55,639 bases of DNA from Myxococcaceae bacterium. GTDB taxonomy: Bacteria; Myxococcota; Myxococcia; Myxococcales; Myxococcaceae. The stretch spans positions 1 to 55,639 of the forward strand of contig JAIBBR010000014.1 in the NCBI GenBank assembly GCA_019694575.1, read 5' to 3'. The translations under genes were made by a program, and so were the position numbers. Positions 53,861 to 55,639 of this stretch are shown here, in pieces; the first letter of the stretch is position 1, and the number at the start of each line of letters is the position of its first letter. The notes under the pieces are model-generated. The model made no database searches. It was not told the origin of the DNA and saw only the letters and a program-made list of their open reading frames with translations.

Positions 53861-55429
53861 TCACTGCCCACCGTCTGCCCCGTGCGATGCGAGTTCTAAC
53901 CAGCGGGGCGCCATCGCAGCAAAGCGCTCGTCGGTGAGCCACTCCTGAATATGCCCGACCGGTACGGTGTCGCGCTCGCTTTGGGTGACGAGCACCGGCG
54001 ACCAGAACTGAACCACCCGGCCCGCCCCGGCGGAGATCTTGAACGATGGGCGAAGGACTACCCACGGATACTTCTCGGGGGCAATCTTCAGCCCGGCAAT
54101 CGACACGCGGTGCCAGGCACCCCACGGAGGCTCGTCGCCGCGGATGGCATATAACTTTGCGAGCGTGCTCAGAGCCTTCGCGACCTCAAAGGAGTCTTCC
54201 GCCAGCGGAAGGGCCAGCTCAACGCGCAGGTTCCCATCCTCGTCGGTGCCTCCAGGCTGCTTCCAGCGCCCAAGACCGATGGTCGTCACGAGCACGCCGC
54301 CTTCGGCGGGGAACGCGAACACCTCGTAGGTGGGTGCTCCTTCCCACTTGAGGCCTGGCAGGCGCCCCACGTGCTCTGAGTGGGTGATGGGCAGCTGCAT
54401 TTTGACGAACAGCCGATAGGGCAGATATGCGTCAAGAAGCTCGGTGAGCGGCTTGGGCTTGTCGGCGATCATCACTACCGCTCGACCCGTCGTTCCGTAT
54501 CGCGTGCGCCAGACGTCGTTCGGCGCCTCGGAGAGTTCCGGATTCACGCGCTCGCCGTCCAGCAACCACAGGTGCGACTCAGCACCAACGGGCGTCGTCA
54601 CCTGTTCCTCGTCGCCGGGCACCCACCCCTCCGCCAACATTCTCCGGTGCAACCACACGCTCGTCAGCTGGGCCCGCCACCAGCGCATGTCGTCGCCATC
54701 AATCCCAGAGGTCTCGACGTAGATGTTGGGCAGCCCTGCGCTTGAGGGGCCTTCGAGTAGGAAGCTCGTCGTCTCGCCCTCTACCAAGCCAAAGTCGGTG
54801 AAGGCGCCGATGGGGACATTCGCGGAGTCTTCGAGATTGCCGAGCTTGAATAGCCAATCGTCCGCCGACCATGCGCGCTTGCCGACGACCTCAACGATTA
54901 CGCCCGCAGCACCGGCGCGCGTCAACAGGGCGGACAGCAACGCCCGCCTCCGCAGCGAGCCGTTGGCGGCCCACGGCGAGACGTACTGCTTCCCTTGGTT
55001 GCGACGTGCCGCCCACGACTGGTCTGGTGCGCAGAACACGGTCACCGCGGTGCCGGAGAGGCCGCTTCCCGCGGGCCACGCCTTCCAGTTCGCCCCGACC
55101 CGCTCGGCAAAAACCGATGCCTGTGCCTCCAACACTATTTCTTGCGGCCCAGCACACAGGCGCGCACGGGACCCGTCCAGTTGCAGGGTGCAGCCCAGAG
55201 CGCGTGCCGCAGGCTCAAGAATCTCGCGCAAGACCGTCTGTGGCGAGCTGCCTTGGTTGGCGAAGAGGAGAGTGAGGAGGGGCTCTGAGGGCGTCATTGC
55301 GATGGCGCTCTCCCTCTGCACGTGGAACCACACCCCGCCGACAGCGATGACAAAAAGGCCTGCAATGATTCCAAACATCCAACTCATTCGCCTACGACAC
55401 CCATATCCAGGTCTTACCTGCGCTTCCAT
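53861..55429 (-). CDS. Membrane-anchored protein with SUFU-like C-terminal domain
   Basis: A 522-residue protein (ATG 55429, or MSWMFGIIAG at 55387). One TM helix near the N-terminus (FGIIAGLFVIAVGGVWF) is followed by an about 260-residue region of unknown fold (GNLEDSANVPIGAFTDFGLV, DDMRWWRAQLTSVWLHRRML) and a C-terminal part with YEVFAFPAEGGVLVTTIGLG, LRVELALPLAEDSFEVAKALS and YPWVVLRPSF, whose order resembles the suppressor-of-fused (SUFU) fold. Bacterial SUFU proteins are often immunity proteins in polymorphic toxin loci. No toxin is visible in the window. Confidence 0.6.
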   Translation of the reverse strand: MEAQVRPGYGCRRRMSWMFGIIAGLFVIAVGGVWFHVQRESAIAMTPSEPLLTLLFANQGSSPQTVLREILEPAARALGCTLQLDGSRARLCAGPQEIVLEAQASVFAERVGANWKAWPAGSGLSGTAVTVFCAPDQSWAARRNQGKQYVSPWAANGSLRRRALLSALLTRAGAAGVIVEVVGKRAWSADDWLFKLGNLEDSANVPIGAFTDFGLVEGETTSFLLEGPSSAGLPNIYVETSGIDGDDMRWWRAQLTSVWLHRRMLAEGWVPGDEEQVTTPVGAESHLWLLDGERVNPELSEAPNDVWRTRYGTTGRAVVMIADKPKPLTELLDAYLPYRLFVKMQLPITHSEHVGRLPGLKWEGAPTYEVFAFPAEGGVLVTTIGLGRWKQPGGTDEDGNLRVELALPLAEDSFEVAKALSTLAKLYAIRGDEPPWGAWHRVSIAGLKIAPEKYPWVVLRPSFKISAGAGRVVQFWSPVLVTQSERDTVPVGHIQEWLTDERFAAMAPRWLELASHGADGGQ

Positions 55430-55639
55430 CAGCTTGAGGTGCCACCGCCTGCACTTGGACTCAAGCAGAGTCGCAGGCCGCCCCGTCGAACAGGTACGCT
55501 GCGCGTACCACGACTAGTTCTACTGTGGAAGATCCGCGAAATATCGATGCTCAGATCACGGTAGGTGCTGGAAGTGGCGAGTATTGGGCGCAGGCGGTCG
55601 GTGAGGTGATCGCGAACTCGTACCAAGAGTAAAGAAGGT
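55430..55639. other. Right-edge intergenic region with a coding-like fragment
   Basis: No complete gene. A plus-strand frame open from 55438 to the stop at 55624-55626 ends NIDAQITVGAGSGEYWAQAV and IANSYQE, with a GTG at 55525, and could be a damaged gene end. The minus-strand frame ending near 55555 is equally short. Neither is supported by a ribosome site. Confidence 0.3.

Noticed and set aside
55429-55626. 65-residue minus-strand ORF at the right edge
   Set aside because: Arg-rich composition with no ribosome site; a competing plus-strand frame reads more like protein.

Overview
The window looks like chromosomal DNA from a high-GC myxobacterium (phylum Myxococcota). The evidence is a FrzS-type pseudo-receiver/coiled-coil motility protein, Ser/Thr kinases with FHA partner proteins, a DUF4388 response regulator, a secreted protein with a MYXO-CTERM-like tail, a DUF1592/DUF1552 pair, and microcompartment shell proteins that closely match (from memory, no search run) those of Haliangium ochraceum.

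Layout. 0-1.3 kb: two conserved genes of unknown function on the minus strand, the second cut by the window edge. 1.3-3.6 kb: groES-groEL behind a sigma70-type promoter and three inverted repeats with CIRCE geometry. 3.9-6.3 kb: a lipoprotein with a PDZ-like end and an FHA-AAA+ regulator lacking the GAFTGA loop. 6.4-10.8 kb: an aerobic benzoyl-CoA (box) locus, boxR with an OsmC-like gene divergent from boxC-boxB, with repeated operator-like sites between; boxA is not in the window. 10.8-14.8 kb, minus strand: a protein with two HExxH motifs, a small membrane protein, a flippase-like UPF0104 protein and a CpsB-type PHP phosphatase. 14.9-18.2 kb: a compact five-gene bacterial microcompartment operon (BMC-T, BMC-H, BMC-P, CoA-acylating aldehyde dehydrogenase, BMC-T), then a permuted papain-fold hydrolase.

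19.8-27 kb: a Ser/Thr kinase, tRNA-Arg(CCG), a Cys-rich lipoprotein, a divergent RNase II-like protein and the DUF1552/DUF1592 pair. 27-31.6 kb: alanine dehydrogenase, an ECF sigma/anti-sigma pair and frzS. 31.6-39.4 kb: ruvC-ruvA, a caspase-fold-like protein, a receiver-DUF4388-TPR protein, a PilZ protein, two envelope proteins and RidA. 39.4-46.4 kb is rich in signalling genes: Rel (p)ppGpp enzyme, zinc-ribbon/double-FHA protein, Ser/Thr kinase, second double-FHA protein, DksA/TraR protein and a diadenylate cyclase. 46.5-52.9 kb: a PHA-system small protein, secreted proteins and two large or small unknowns. 52.9-55.6 kb looks like an accessory patch with a TnpA-like helix-turn-helix protein, small unknown ORFs, coding fragments and a membrane-anchored SUFU-like protein.

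How parts work together. The box genes encode CoA-dependent aerobic benzoate breakdown under a BoxR-type sensor. The microcompartment genes supply every shell tile type plus one aldehyde dehydrogenase with a likely encapsulation helix, but no aldehyde-producing signature enzyme is present, so the substrate is unknown. The 39-46 kb block places (p)ppGpp metabolism, a DksA-like factor and c-di-AMP synthesis beside phosphothreonine signalling. All functional calls rest on motif recognition; no database search was possible.
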